Part shown: positions 26,548-35,553 of the stretch, one piece after another
How the letters are laid out: each line of letters opens with the position of its first letter
Numbering within the stretch: the stretch's first letter is position 1
DNA from: Actinokineospora bangkokensis
GTDB lineage: Bacteria > Actinomycetota > Actinomycetes > Mycobacteriales > Pseudonocardiaceae
DNA length: 64,000 bases
Direction of reading: 5' to 3'
NCBI RefSeq assembly: GCF_001940455.1
Contig: NZ_MKQR01000028.1
Location: forward strand, 664,916-728,915
Translations under genes and position numbers: made by a program
Notes under the pieces: model-generated
What the model was told of the DNA's origin: nothing
What the model saw: only the letters and a program-made list of their open reading frames with translations
Database searches by the model: none

Positions 26548-28719
26548 TCACCCAGGAACCAGCCCCGCCAACGCCTCAGGCAGCTCCCCCGAGTGCACCA
26601 CCCCCAACCGCTGCGTGGCCCGCGTCAACGCCACGTACAACTCCGCCTGCCCCCGCGCCCCCTCCGCCAGGATCCGCTCCGGGGCCACGACCAGCACCGA
26701 GTCGAACTCCAACCCCTTCGTCTGCGCCGCGGCGACTGCGCCCGGCACGCACGCAGGCCCGATCACGACGCTGGTCCCCTCCCGACCGGCCTCCTCCCGC
26801 TGGAACTCGGCCACCGCCGCCGCCACCTCGTCCTCGGGCACCCGGCGGGCCCACGGCCGCACGCCGCAGGCGCGGACGGACTCCGGGGGTTCGGTGCCGG
26901 GGGAGAACCCGGCCAGCACGCGGGCGGCGACGGCCATGATCTCGGCGGGGGTGCGGTAGTTGACGGTGAGGGCGCGGTAGACCCAGCGGCCAGGGACGTA
27001 GCGGTCGAGCACGGACGACCAGGAGCGGGCGCCCGCGGGGGAGCGGCGCTGGGCGAGGTCGCCGACGATGGTGAAGGAGCGGTTGGGGCAGCGGCGCATG
27101 AGGACGCGCCAGTCCATCTCGGACAGTTCCTGGGCCTCGTCGACCACCACGTGCCGGTAGGTCCAGGACCGGTCGGCGGTGGCGCGCTCGACCAGGTCGC
27201 GGGTGTCGCGCTCGACGAAGCGGTCGGCCAGGTCCGCCGCGTAGACCATGTCCTGCGGGAGCAGGTGGTCCTCGTCGTCCATGAGGTCGTCGCGGCGGTC
27301 GACGGCCAGGATCTCCAGCACGCCCGCGGCGTACTCGGCCTCCGCGCGCCACTCCCGCTCGGCGGTCCTGTCCTCGGGGCCGGTCGGGCCCAGCAGGTCG
27401 AACAGCTCGTCGAGCAGCGGCACGTCGGACACCGTCCACGCCTCGCCGTCGGCGCGCAGCAGCGACGCGGGCGCCCCCGCGGCGCGCAGCCGCTCGGGGG
27501 AGGACAGCAGCTCGCCCAGCAGCTCCTGCGGGGTCAGCACCGGCCACAGCTGGTCGAGGGCGGCGGTGAACGCCTCGTCGTCGGCCAGCTCCGCCAGCAG
27601 GTCGGCGCGCAGCTCCTCCCAGGCCGCCTTGTCGTCGCGGCTGACCCAGCCGCGCCCGACCCGCGGGATCGCCCGCTCGGTGAGCACGTAGGTGATGACC
27701 TCGGTGAACACCGCCCGCGCCTGGTTGTGTGGCAACCCGCTGTCGCGCGCCTCCTGCCTGGCCCACTCGGCGGTGGCCGCGTCGATGCGCAGCGCCACGT
27801 CCGACAGCTCGACCGGCAGCGGCTCGGCGGGCAGGGACTGCCGGTCGGCGATGGCCGCCCGCAGCACGTCCAGCACCCCCAGCGACCCCTTGACCGCCGC
27901 CGCCCCCTGGTCGTCCTCCGCGGTGGCGCGCAGCCCCGGCACCAGGCCCCCGGTGGTCGTGAACACCACGTCGGACTCGCCCAGCGACGGCAGCACCCGC
28001 CCGATGTGGTGCAGGAAGGCCGGGTTGGGCCCGACCACCAGCACCCCGTGCCGCTCCATCTGCTCGCGCTGGGTGTAGAGCAGGTACGCGACGCGGTGCA
28101 GCGCCACCACCGTCTTGCCCGTCCCCGGCCCGCCCTCGACCACCAGCACCCCGGGGTGGTCGAGCCGGATCACCTCGTCCTGCTCGGACTGGATGGTGGC
28201 GACGATGTCGCGCATGCCCTCCCCGCGCGGCGCGTTCACCGCCGCCAGCAGCGCGGCGTCGCCCCGCGCGCCCCCGCCGGGCCGCGCGAAGTCCTCGTCG
28301 GTGAACTCCACGACCCGCCGCCCCCGCGTGAGGAACTGCCGGCGCCGCCGCACGCCCTCCGGGTGCGCCCCGGTGGCGGTGTAGAACGCGCGGGCCGCGG
28401 GGGCGCGCCAGTCCAGCAGCACGGGCTCGTAGTCGTCCTCCTCGTCGAACAACCCGATCCGCCCCACGTACTGCCTGCCCCCGCCCACCGCGTCCAAGCG
28501 GCCGAAGCACAGCCCGCTGTCCGCCACGTCCAGCCGCCGCACCTCCCGCCCCGCGATGCGCACGGCGTCGTCCCGCTGCACGATCGGCACACCCTCGTCC
28601 CGCAGCGCGCCCGCCAGCACCCCCCGTGCCCGCGCCCGCTCCGCGTCCAGCCGCGCGTAGAGCCCCCGGACGTGCTCCCGCTCCGCCCGCAACTCGTCCT
28701 CGTACACCTCGGTAGCCAC
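26548..28719 (-). CDS. helR: HelR, helicase-like RNA polymerase-protecting ATPase
   Basis: 723 residues from GTG 28719, which follows GGGGAG. UvrD-like superfamily 1 ATPase of the HelD/HelR group: a coiled N-terminal arm (ELRAEREHVRGLYARLDAERARA), Walker A GGPGTGKT with K202, VVVDEAQELSEMDW, GDLAQR, and a late VALTRATQRLG. HelR proteins displace rifamycins from RNA polymerase and free stalled polymerase, giving rifampicin tolerance. Assignment to HelR rather than general HelD rests on the rifamycin-associated element at 28795-28815 in its promoter. The short tail of the preceding gene ends just before that element, so helR has its own promoter. Confidence 0.9.
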   Translation of the reverse strand: MATEVYEDELRAEREHVRGLYARLDAERARARGVLAGALRDEGVPIVQRDDAVRIAGREVRRLDVADSGLCFGRLDAVGGGRQYVGRIGLFDEEDDYEPVLLDWRAPAARAFYTATGAHPEGVRRRRQFLTRGRRVVEFTDEDFARPGGGARGDAALLAAVNAPRGEGMRDIVATIQSEQDEVIRLDHPGVLVVEGGPGTGKTVVALHRVAYLLYTQREQMERHGVLVVGPNPAFLHHIGRVLPSLGESDVVFTTTGGLVPGLRATAEDDQGAAAVKGSLGVLDVLRAAIADRQSLPAEPLPVELSDVALRIDAATAEWARQEARDSGLPHNQARAVFTEVITYVLTERAIPRVGRGWVSRDDKAAWEELRADLLAELADDEAFTAALDQLWPVLTPQELLGELLSSPERLRAAGAPASLLRADGEAWTVSDVPLLDELFDLLGPTGPEDRTAEREWRAEAEYAAGVLEILAVDRRDDLMDDEDHLLPQDMVYAADLADRFVERDTRDLVERATADRSWTYRHVVVDEAQELSEMDWRVLMRRCPNRSFTIVGDLAQRRSPAGARSWSSVLDRYVPGRWVYRALTVNYRTPAEIMAVAARVLAGFSPGTEPPESVRACGVRPWARRVPEDEVAAAVAEFQREEAGREGTSVVIGPACVPGAVAAAQTKGLEFDSVLVVAPERILAEGARGQAELYVALTRATQRLGVVHSGELPEALAGLVPG

Positions 28720-28794
28720 GCGCTCCCCACTTGCTCCTGCCACGGGGCACCCCCATCCGGCACCCGCTTCGGCGGGCGATTCTGGGGCACGCAC

Positions 28795-28815
28795 GGGGTC
28801 TTGCGGCAAGACCCC
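28795..28815 (-). promoter_or_regulatory. Rifamycin-associated element (RAE)
   Basis: Two perfect 10-base arms, GGGGTCTTGC and GCAAGACCCC, flank one central base. This reproduces the CTTGC/GCAAG core and G/C flanks of the published element found before rifamycin-inactivating and helR genes. It lies 75 bases upstream of the helR start. On the coding strand TTGCCG inside the element could serve as a -35 box, with CAGAAT about 18 bases on as a -10; that part is tentative. Confidence 0.85.
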
Positions 28816-28822
28816 CGGTGCG

Positions 28823-29326
28823 CTATACGTTGAAGTGGGAGGACGTGGTTCCTCTACTCCTTGGGCGATCGCCCGCGTGACCAGGCCCCGTTCGCTTCAC
28901 GCCCGGCGCGGTGCGCGTCCGCCGCCACAGCTCCACGAGCCCGGCGCCGCCGATGCCCGCGAACACCATCAGCACCACGCCCACCGGTCGCGCGTCGAAG
29001 GTCGACCCCGCGTTGGCCGACAGCAGGTGAACCACGTCCCCGGTCCCCACCGCGATCTCCACGACCTCGCCCTCGGAGTGCCCGCACGCGTCCAGCGAGG
29101 CCGTCCGCTCCCCGGCGCCGTCGGTCCAGCGCACCTGCTCGGGTTCCGGGGACGAGCAGCCCGCGGCGCGCACGACGGTGGCCGAGGCGGGGGTCAGCGC
29201 GGCCTCGGACGTGGACCAGTGGCCCAGGGCGCCGAGGAGGGCGAGCACCAGGGCGACCACGATGCTGAGTGCCGCGACGGCCGCCGCGGTGAGCAGCGGG
29301 TGGGGCGGCGCGGGGCGGGCGCGCAC
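28823..29326 (-). CDS. Hypothetical membrane protein
   Basis: 167 residues from GTG 29326. Two hydrophobic segments, about 12-35 and about 112-130, enclose an outside loop with two Cys (AAGCSSPEP and DACGHSE) that could pair. The C-terminus is basic and presumably cytoplasmic. Family not recognised. It lies between the ion channel and helR on the same strand, 32 bases from the channel gene's end, and may be co-transcribed with it. Confidence 0.65.
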   Translation of the reverse strand: MRARPAPPHPLLTAAAVAALSIVVALVLALLGALGHWSTSEAALTPASATVVRAAGCSSPEPEQVRWTDGAGERTASLDACGHSEGEVVEIAVGTGDVVHLLSANAGSTFDARPVGVVLMVFAGIGGAGLVELWRRTRTAPGVKRTGPGHAGDRPRSRGTTSSHFNV

Positions 29327-29357
29327 TGCTCGATGGTCGCAGACGGGGGTCGGGGCG

Positions 29358-30422
29358 TCAGTCGTCCGCCGGGGTCACCTTGCGGATGTAGAGCAGCCGG
29401 TCGCCCGCCTCGATGGCGTCGGCCTCGCTGGAGTCGACCCGGTGCAGCTTGCCGCCGCGGACCAGGCCCAGGACGATGTCGGACAGGTGCCGGGGGGAGC
29501 CGCCGACCTCGGACTGCTCGACCTCGCGCTCGGAGATGGCCAGGCCCTCGTCGGGGGTGATCAGGTCCTCCACCATGTCGACCACGGTGGGGGTGTGGGT
29601 GGCCATGCCCAGCAGCCTGCCCGCGGTCTCGGAGGACACGACGACCTGGTCGGCGCCGGACTGGCGGAGCAGGTGCACGTTCTCGGTCTCGCGGACCGCG
29701 GCGACGATCTGGGCGTTCGGGGCCAGTTCGCGGGCGGTGAGGGTGATCAGCACGGCGGAGTCGTCGCGGCTGGCGGCCACCACCACCGACTTCGCCCTGG
29801 GCACGCCCGCCACCCGCAGCACGTCCGAGCGGGTGCCCGAGCCGTGCACGGTGACCAGGCCGAGCAGCGACGCCGCGTCGAGCATGCCCTGGTCGGTGTC
29901 GACGACGACGATGCGGCTGGGCTCGACGCCGTCGGAGAGCACCGCGCTCACCGCCGAGCGGCCCTTGGTGCCGTACCCGACGACGACCACGTGGTCCCGC
30001 ACCTTCGACCTCCACCGTTGGATCTTGAACGCCTGCCGCGAGCGCTCGGTCAGCACCGCCAGGGTGGTGCCGACCAGGATGATCAGGAAGAGCACCCGCA
30101 GCGGGGTGATGACCAGGATGTTCACCAGCCGCGCGGAGTCGCTGGCCGGGGTGATGTCGCCGTAGCCGGTGGTCGAGAGCGACACCGTGGCGTAGTAGAA
30201 GGCGTCGAGCAGCGACACCCCGTCCTCGTTGACGTCGCGGTAGCCGTCGCGGTCGAGGTAGACGATGACCACGGCCAGCAGCAGCGCCAGCACCGCCCAC
30301 AGCACCCGGCGCGCGATCGAGGTGACCGGGCTGACGTTGCTCTCCGGCATCCGGATGACGCCGACGAGGTCGTGCTCGGCCCGGTCCGCGAGGCTGTCGA
30401 ACACCCGCTTCGGCCTGATCAC
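29358..30422 (-). CDS. Potassium channel protein with RCK domain (Rv3200c-like)
   Basis: 354 residues. Two membrane helices flank the pore with selectivity filter TTGYGD. After them comes a regulator-of-K-conductance domain (VVVVGYGTKGRSAV, nucleotide-binding), then a RCK-C-type end. It should conduct K+ across the cytoplasmic membrane under nucleotide or ligand control. GTG 30422 follows GGGGGAGG. Gene order between adnB and nudC matches M. tuberculosis apart from inserted genes. Confidence 0.9.
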   Translation of the reverse strand: MIRPKRVFDSLADRAEHDLVGVIRMPESNVSPVTSIARRVLWAVLALLLAVVIVYLDRDGYRDVNEDGVSLLDAFYYATVSLSTTGYGDITPASDSARLVNILVITPLRVLFLIILVGTTLAVLTERSRQAFKIQRWRSKVRDHVVVVGYGTKGRSAVSAVLSDGVEPSRIVVVDTDQGMLDAASLLGLVTVHGSGTRSDVLRVAGVPRAKSVVVAASRDDSAVLITLTARELAPNAQIVAAVRETENVHLLRQSGADQVVVSSETAGRLLGMATHTPTVVDMVEDLITPDEGLAISEREVEQSEVGGSPRHLSDIVLGLVRGGKLHRVDSSEADAIEAGDRLLYIRKVTPADD

Positions 30423-30548
30423 CGGCGCCTCCCCCCAGGACTGCTGGCCCCGCGCGGAGCCTCGCGCGGAAGGGTAGCCGCACCAGGTGGAACCCGTGTG
30501 GTGAGGCTCATCGCCCGTCGCCGGGCGCGCGCGTGGCAGGGTGTGCTG

Positions 30549-30932
30549 GTGGCCACCACCGACTCCCGCCGCGCGATCGCGCTGTCCGTGCTGCTCGGCA
30601 CCGCGGGCACCCTGCACTTCGCCGTCCCGAAGCAGTTCGACGCCCTGGTGCCCCGGCAGCTGCCCGGCGGCAAGCGGCTGTGGACGCAGCTGTCGGGGGT
30701 GGCCGAGGTGGGGGTGGCGCTGGCGGTGGCCGTGCCCCGCACCCGCCGCCTGGGCGGGCTGCTCGCGGCGCTGCTGTTCGTCGCGGTGTTCCCCGGCAAC
30801 GTCAAGATGGTCGTCGACTGGGAGCGCAAGGGGGTGCCGCCGGTGCGGCGGGCGATCGCGTGGGGGCGGCTGCCGCTCCAGTGGCCGCTGGTGGCGTGGG
30901 CGCTCAACGTCCGCGACGCCGCCCGCCGCTGA
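30549..30932 (+). CDS. DoxX-like membrane protein
   Basis: About 127 residues from GTG 30549, supported by GGCAGGG; GTG 30501 or 30543 would lengthen it. Three to four hydrophobic segments (ALSVLLGTAGTLHF, VAEVGVALAVAV, LLAALLFVAVFPGNVKM, LQWPLVAWAL) fit the DoxX/DoxD-like four-helix family. The PGNVKM stretch is common in actinobacterial members. Function unclear; relatives act in redox homeostasis. It converges on the zinc peptidase gene with only three bases between stops. Confidence 0.78.
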   Translation: MATTDSRRAIALSVLLGTAGTLHFAVPKQFDALVPRQLPGGKRLWTQLSGVAEVGVALAVAVPRTRRLGGLLAALLFVAVFPGNVKMVVDWERKGVPPVRRAIAWGRLPLQWPLVAWALNVRDAARR

Positions 30933-30935
30933 CCC

Positions 30936-32273
30936 TCAGCTGACGTCGGCCGCGGCCGCCGCCCAGGTGTTGCAGGGGCCGGTGCGGTTGTTCTTGTACC
31001 CGTGCTCCTGCCAGGCCCCGTAGTGCTGCGGCGAGCCGTGGTCGCGGGGGACGTTCTGGTTCCAGTCGCCGCGGTTGTAGCCGTCGGCGAGCATGTCGCG
31101 GACCACCGGGTCGGTGATCGAGCCGCCGCCGTTCCACCCGCCCGCGAACCACATGCCGCCGAAGCACTGCGCTTGCAGCTCCGAGCGCCGGGACAGCTCC
31201 AGGCCCTGCGCGGTCTGGTCGCCCGCCTCGTAGCGGGTGTCCCAGTACGCGTCGAGCACCCCGGACAGCGCCTGGATGTGGTGGCCGAACTCGTGGGCGA
31301 ACACCGCGAGGTAGACCCCGCTCTTGGTGCCGTTCTGGTCGGTCTGCAACCCCTCGAACGGCATGTAGATGGTGTTGTTCTGCGGGCAGTAGAACGCCGC
31401 CCAGGACGCCCCGCTGGCCGAGCCGCACGGGCTCTCCCAGGTGGAGCCGGAGGGGAACTGCAAGCCGGGGGTGGAGTAGGGCAGGCCCGCGCGCTGCATC
31501 GCGGGCGCCCACGCCTGCTCCAGGCACGGCAGCGCGGCCGTGAAGAAGGCTTGTGAGGAAGCGGGGTCGTTGCGCCACGCGGGCAGGTTGCAGGTGACCT
31601 CGTTGACGCCGTTGGACGCGGAGAACAGCGGGTTGTCCGCCAGCGTGTAGACGGGCTTGGGGCCCGACTGCGTCGTCGTGGTGGTGGAGCGGGTCGTGGT
31701 GGTGGTGCGCGTGGTGGTGGCGCCCGCCCGGGTGGTGGTCGTGGTGGTCCGGGTGGTGGTCGTCGTCGGGTCCTCCGGTGCGGAGTACGTCGGCGCGGCG
31801 GGCGGGCGCTGGTAGCCGACGTCCGCCGTGCGGCTGTGCCGCTGGTTCGCGGCTATGAACCCGAACAGCGCCACCCCCGCGAACAGCAGCAGCACGAGGC
31901 TGATGGCCACGATCGGACCGGCGTTCGACCGGCGCGGCGGCGGGTGCGGGGGGCGCCACATCGGCGGGGGGCCACCGAAGTGCGGCGGGTAGCCGGGCGG
32001 TGGCGGTCCGTAGCCGGGGGCGGGGTACTGGCCCGACGGTGCGGCGTGCTGCCCTGGCGGGGCCGGGTACCTGGCGGTCCCTTGTGGACCCTGCGGGTAC
32101 CCCGGCGCGAGGGGCATCGGCCGCGCGACGGGCGGCGGGGCCACCGGCATCGGCGGGGGGAACTGCGGGGGGCGCGGGGGGAACTGCCCGCTCGGGTACC
32201 CCTGGTGGGGCGGGAACTGCCCGGGGCCGTGCGGCCCCTGTGGACCCCACGGGCCCGGTGGTGTCTGGGTCAT
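30936..32273 (-). CDS. Membrane-anchored neutral zinc metallopeptidase (YpfJ-like)
   Basis: 445 residues. The first roughly 120 are Pro/Gly/Gln-rich and cytoplasmic. One membrane helix (IVAISLVLLLFAGVALF) follows, then a Thr-rich spacer with long runs of Thr. The catalytic domain has VFAHEFGHHIQ (HExxH) and RSELQAQCFGG carrying the third ligand Glu, as in the putative neutral zinc metallopeptidase family. It should act outside the membrane; substrate unknown. ATG 32273 follows a run of Gs. Confidence 0.88.
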   Translation of the reverse strand: MTQTPPGPWGPQGPHGPGQFPPHQGYPSGQFPPRPPQFPPPMPVAPPPVARPMPLAPGYPQGPQGTARYPAPPGQHAAPSGQYPAPGYGPPPPGYPPHFGGPPPMWRPPHPPPRRSNAGPIVAISLVLLLFAGVALFGFIAANQRHSRTADVGYQRPPAAPTYSAPEDPTTTTTRTTTTTTRAGATTTRTTTTTRSTTTTTQSGPKPVYTLADNPLFSASNGVNEVTCNLPAWRNDPASSQAFFTAALPCLEQAWAPAMQRAGLPYSTPGLQFPSGSTWESPCGSASGASWAAFYCPQNNTIYMPFEGLQTDQNGTKSGVYLAVFAHEFGHHIQALSGVLDAYWDTRYEAGDQTAQGLELSRRSELQAQCFGGMWFAGGWNGGGSITDPVVRDMLADGYNRGDWNQNVPRDHGSPQHYGAWQEHGYKNNRTGPCNTWAAAAADVS

Positions 32274-32361
32274 GCGTCCCCCCGAGTCGTGCGCACCGCG
32301 CCCCGGCCGTTTTCGCCGGAACGGCCGTGAGCATAGGAGCCCTGGGCTATCGTTCGCTGCC

Positions 32362-34104
32362 GTGTTGACGAAATGGGCCGTCGCCGCCGCGGTGGCCGGC
32401 ATCGCGCTGGGGGCGGCGCAACCCTCCTTCCCGTCGCCGCCGAGCGACGCGCCGTCCCTCGACTTCCCGGTGCCCTCGGCGGGCCCGGCGCCGAGCCGGG
32501 GCGGTGTCCCCACGGTCAACCCGGTGCCGCCCACGGGCACCGACAAGCCCACGCACCCGCCGGGGGTGCCCCAGCCGCCGCTGCCGCGCAGCGTCAACGT
32601 GCAGCTGAAGGTGGAGCGCGACGGTCGGCTCACCGTCCGCGAGCAGGTCATCGTGCAGGCCAGGCAGACGATGACCCGCACGGCCCCGCTGCGCATCGGT
32701 GACCGGGTGTTCACCGTGCGCGACCCCAGGGTCGAGGGCAACGGCACCGCCGCGGTCGAGGGCGACTCCCTGGTCCTGCGGCTCGGCGAGGGCGCGTCCA
32801 CGGTGGACTACACCGTGGACGGCACCGTCGAGGACCTCGGGGACCGCCTGCGGTTCCGCTGGCAGATCGCCAGCGGCTGGGACACCGTGCTGGTCTCGGT
32901 GCGCGCCTCCCTGCTCACCCCGCAGCGCGGCTCCGACTTCGCCTGCCTCGCCGGGCCCGCGGGCACCGAGGACAAGTGCGACTCCGCGCTGACCGACGGC
33001 GGCGCCGTGCTGCGCGTCGTGCAGTCCAACCTGGACCAGGGCGCGCGCGTCGACCTCTCCGCCGACCTCCCGGCGGGGTCGGTGCCCGCCACCGCGCGGT
33101 TCGAGGCCGCGTCGGCCGCGTCGGCCGCGTCGGCGTTCGCGCTGTCCCCGCTCAACGGCGTCGGGTTGGGCGCGGGGTTCCTGCTGCTGCTGGCCGGATT
33201 CGCCGTGCTGTGGCGCGCCCGCGCCCGAGACGGCCGCGCCCTGGGCGGCGAGGTGGAGCCGGTCGCGCTGCTGGACGACCGGGGCGGCGAGGTCGTGTTC
33301 GCCTCACCCGACGGCATCCTCCCCGGGCAGGTGGGGGCCGTCGTCGACGAGCGGGTCGACGCCCGCGACCTCAGCGCCACCGTCGTCGACCTGGCCGTGC
33401 GCAACTACCTGTGGGTCACCGAGGTCGACGGCGACTGGCAGGTGGTGCGCCGCAACCCGGCTGATGACGCGCTCACCGCCTACGAGAAGGCCGTCTACAC
33501 CGCGCTCCTGCCGGAAGGGGTCGAATCCGTTCGGCTTTCCCGGCTGCGCGCCGAACCGCCGTCGATCGCCCCCGCGCGGGACGCGGTGTACCGGGACGCG
33601 GTGTCGCGCGGCTGGTTCACCCGCAGGCCCTCGGCGTTCGGGCCGCTGGGCATCGCGGGCGCTGTCCTGCTGGTGCTCGGCGTCGGCGGCACCGTGCTGT
33701 TCGCGGTGCTCGGCGGACCCGCGCTCATCGGCGTCGCCGTCGCGATCGTCGGCCTGGCGGTGCTCGCGGGCGGGCGGCTCCTGCCCCTGCGCACTGAGCG
33801 CGGCAGCGTCCTGCTCCAGCAGGTGCGCGGCGTGCAGGGCTTCCTCAACACCGCCGACCCGGGGTCGGTGCCCGCCGCCCAGCGGGAGATGGTGTTCTCC
33901 CGCGCGTTGCCCTACGCCGTCGCCCTCGACGACGTGGAGCAGTGGTTGCAGCGGTTCGGCGGGCTGGACCCCGCGGCCGACGGCACCCCGGGGCTGTACT
34001 GGTACGCCACCCAGGACCCGGCCGCCGCGGGCGACCAGCAGCGCTTCGGCCAGCAGTTCCGCGCGTTCCTCGACGGGCTCGACGAGGTGTTCGCCACGGC
34101 CTGA
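32362..34104 (+). CDS. DUF2207 family membrane protein
   Basis: 580 residues from GTG 32362. A signal-like N-terminus and Pro-rich stretch precede an extracellular beta domain (about 75-250) characteristic of DUF2207. A membrane helix (GVGLGAGFLLLLAGFAVLW) follows, then a cytoplasmic region containing YEKAVYTALLPEG, two adjacent membrane helices (about 435-490), and a last cytoplasmic domain. Role unknown. It is divergent from the zinc peptidase gene with about 88 bases between starts. Confidence 0.82.
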   Translation: MLTKWAVAAAVAGIALGAAQPSFPSPPSDAPSLDFPVPSAGPAPSRGGVPTVNPVPPTGTDKPTHPPGVPQPPLPRSVNVQLKVERDGRLTVREQVIVQARQTMTRTAPLRIGDRVFTVRDPRVEGNGTAAVEGDSLVLRLGEGASTVDYTVDGTVEDLGDRLRFRWQIASGWDTVLVSVRASLLTPQRGSDFACLAGPAGTEDKCDSALTDGGAVLRVVQSNLDQGARVDLSADLPAGSVPATARFEAASAASAASAFALSPLNGVGLGAGFLLLLAGFAVLWRARARDGRALGGEVEPVALLDDRGGEVVFASPDGILPGQVGAVVDERVDARDLSATVVDLAVRNYLWVTEVDGDWQVVRRNPADDALTAYEKAVYTALLPEGVESVRLSRLRAEPPSIAPARDAVYRDAVSRGWFTRRPSAFGPLGIAGAVLLVLGVGGTVLFAVLGGPALIGVAVAIVGLAVLAGGRLLPLRTERGSVLLQQVRGVQGFLNTADPGSVPAAQREMVFSRALPYAVALDDVEQWLQRFGGLDPAADGTPGLYWYATQDPAAAGDQQRFGQQFRAFLDGLDEVFATA

Positions 34105-34144
34105 CGCGGGGTGTCCACGGCCCCCCGGGACGCCCGCCACCGAG

Positions 34145-34153
34145 TTATCCACA
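34145..34153 (+). other. Perfect DnaA-box-like 9-mer
   Basis: TTATCCACA lies 52 bases before the M16 peptidase start, in the promoter region. It is a single site, so it is not an origin. Confidence 0.4.
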
Positions 34154-34204
34154 GGCGAACACGGCTGCGGCGCCCCGCGGCCCCGGCTCCCGTAGGCTCG
34201 TCTC

Positions 34205-35488
34205 GTGACCGATCCCGAGCTGCACCGCTACACCCTGGCCAACGGTCTGCGCGTGGTCCTCGCCCCGGACACGACCTCCCCGGTCGTGGGCGTGAGCGTG
34301 CACTACGACGTGGGCTTCCGCTCCGAGCCGGAGGGGCGCACCGGGTTCGCCCACCTGTTCGAGCACCTGATGTTCCAGGGCAGCGAGAGCCTGGAGAAGC
34401 TGGCGCACTTCCGCCACGTGCAGTCCTCCGGCGGCACCTTCAACGGGTCGACGCACCCGGACTACACCGACTACTTCGAGGTGCTGCCCTCGGCGGCGCT
34501 GGAGCGCGCGCTGTTCCTGGAGGCCGACCGGATGCGCGCCCCCAAGATCACCGCGGAGAACCTCAAGAACCAGATCGACGTGGTGAAGGAGGAGATCCGC
34601 CTCAACGTGCTCAACCGGCCCTACGGCGGGTTCCCCTGGATCACCCTGCCGCCGGTGCTGTACTCCACCTTCCCCAACGCGCACAACGGCTACGGCGGGT
34701 TCGAGGACCTGGAGCAGGCCTCGCTGGAGGACTGCGCGTCCTTCTTCGACACCTACTACGCCCCGGCCAACGCGGTGCTCACCGTCACCGGCGACTTCAC
34801 CGTCGAGCGGGCCAGGGAACTGGTGGACCGGCACTTCGGCGACGTCCCGGCGCGCGAGCGCCCGCAGCGGCCCTCCTTCGCCGAGCCCGCCCCCGACGGC
34901 GAGGTGCGCGCCGACATCGTCGACCGGCTCGCCCCAATCCCCGCGGTCGCGGTCGGCTACCGGATGCCCGACCCGATCGCGGACGTCGACGGCTACCTCG
35001 CCTACCTGGTGCTCGCGGGCGTGCTCACCGACGGCGACGGCTCCCGGTTGCAGCAGCGGCTGGTCTACGGCGACCAGATCGTCAACGACATCAGCGCGGG
35101 CGCGGGCATGTTCGGCCCGTTCGAGGCCCGCGACCCGGACACCTTCATCCTCACCGCCATGCACTCGCCGGAGGTCTCGGTCGACACCGTGCTCAAGGCG
35201 GTCGACGAGGAGCTGGCGCGGCTGGCCAGCACCCCGCCCTCGGCGCAGGAGCTGGCGAAGGTGACCGCCCGGTGGGCGGCCTCGCTGCACAAGGAGCACG
35301 ACCGGCTGGTCAGCCGCACCCTCGCGCTGGGCTCCTTCGAGCTGCTCTACGGCGACCCCGGCCTGGTGCACGCGCTGCCCGACCGCATCTCCCGGGTCAC
35401 CCCGGAGGCGGTGTCGGCGGCCGCGGCGGCGCTGCGCCCGGACTCGCGCGCCGTGCTGACCATCACCCCCGCGGGCGGTGCCGGGTGA
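34205..35488 (+). CDS. M16 family zinc peptidase, catalytic member
   Basis: 427 residues. The inverted zinc motif HLFEH (HxxEH) lies near residues 57-61, with the distal Glu in VVKEEIRLNV, so it should be an active pitrilysin/processing-peptidase-like enzyme. GTG 34205. Its stop overlaps the GTG of a 22-codon His-rich ORF, which in turn overlaps the second M16 gene. Pairs of active and inactive M16 proteins form a clamshell heterodimer in bacteria. No signal peptide is visible, so it is probably cytoplasmic. Confidence 0.92.
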   Translation: MTDPELHRYTLANGLRVVLAPDTTSPVVGVSVHYDVGFRSEPEGRTGFAHLFEHLMFQGSESLEKLAHFRHVQSSGGTFNGSTHPDYTDYFEVLPSAALERALFLEADRMRAPKITAENLKNQIDVVKEEIRLNVLNRPYGGFPWITLPPVLYSTFPNAHNGYGGFEDLEQASLEDCASFFDTYYAPANAVLTVTGDFTVERARELVDRHFGDVPARERPQRPSFAEPAPDGEVRADIVDRLAPIPAVAVGYRMPDPIADVDGYLAYLVLAGVLTDGDGSRLQQRLVYGDQIVNDISAGAGMFGPFEARDPDTFILTAMHSPEVSVDTVLKAVDEELARLASTPPSAQELAKVTARWAASLHKEHDRLVSRTLALGSFELLYGDPGLVHALPDRISRVTPEAVSAAAAALRPDSRAVLTITPAGGAG

Positions 35489-35553
35489 TCACCCACGCGC
35501 ACGCCCACCACCAGAACAGCCACGACCAGGACCACCCGGAGGAGACCCCGTGA
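35485..35553 (+). CDS. 22-residue His-rich mini-ORF between M16 genes
   Basis: GTG at 35485 overlaps the stop of the first M16 gene, and its own TGA (35551-35553) overlaps the GTG (35550) of the second. The predicted product starts ITHAHAHHQNSHDQDH and ends PEETP: six His among 22 residues, a strong metal-binding composition. It fills the whole 61-base gap. It may couple translation across the pair, donate or buffer Zn for the peptidase, or simply be a coupling device. No family is known to me. It is too short for statistics; the overlaps and composition are the evidence. Confidence 0.45.
   Translation: MITHAHAHHQNSHDQDHPEETP

Noticed and set aside
28720-28809. Longer helR start at 28809
   Set aside because: It would begin inside the rifamycin-associated element; GTG 28719 has a ribosome site and the expected N-terminus.
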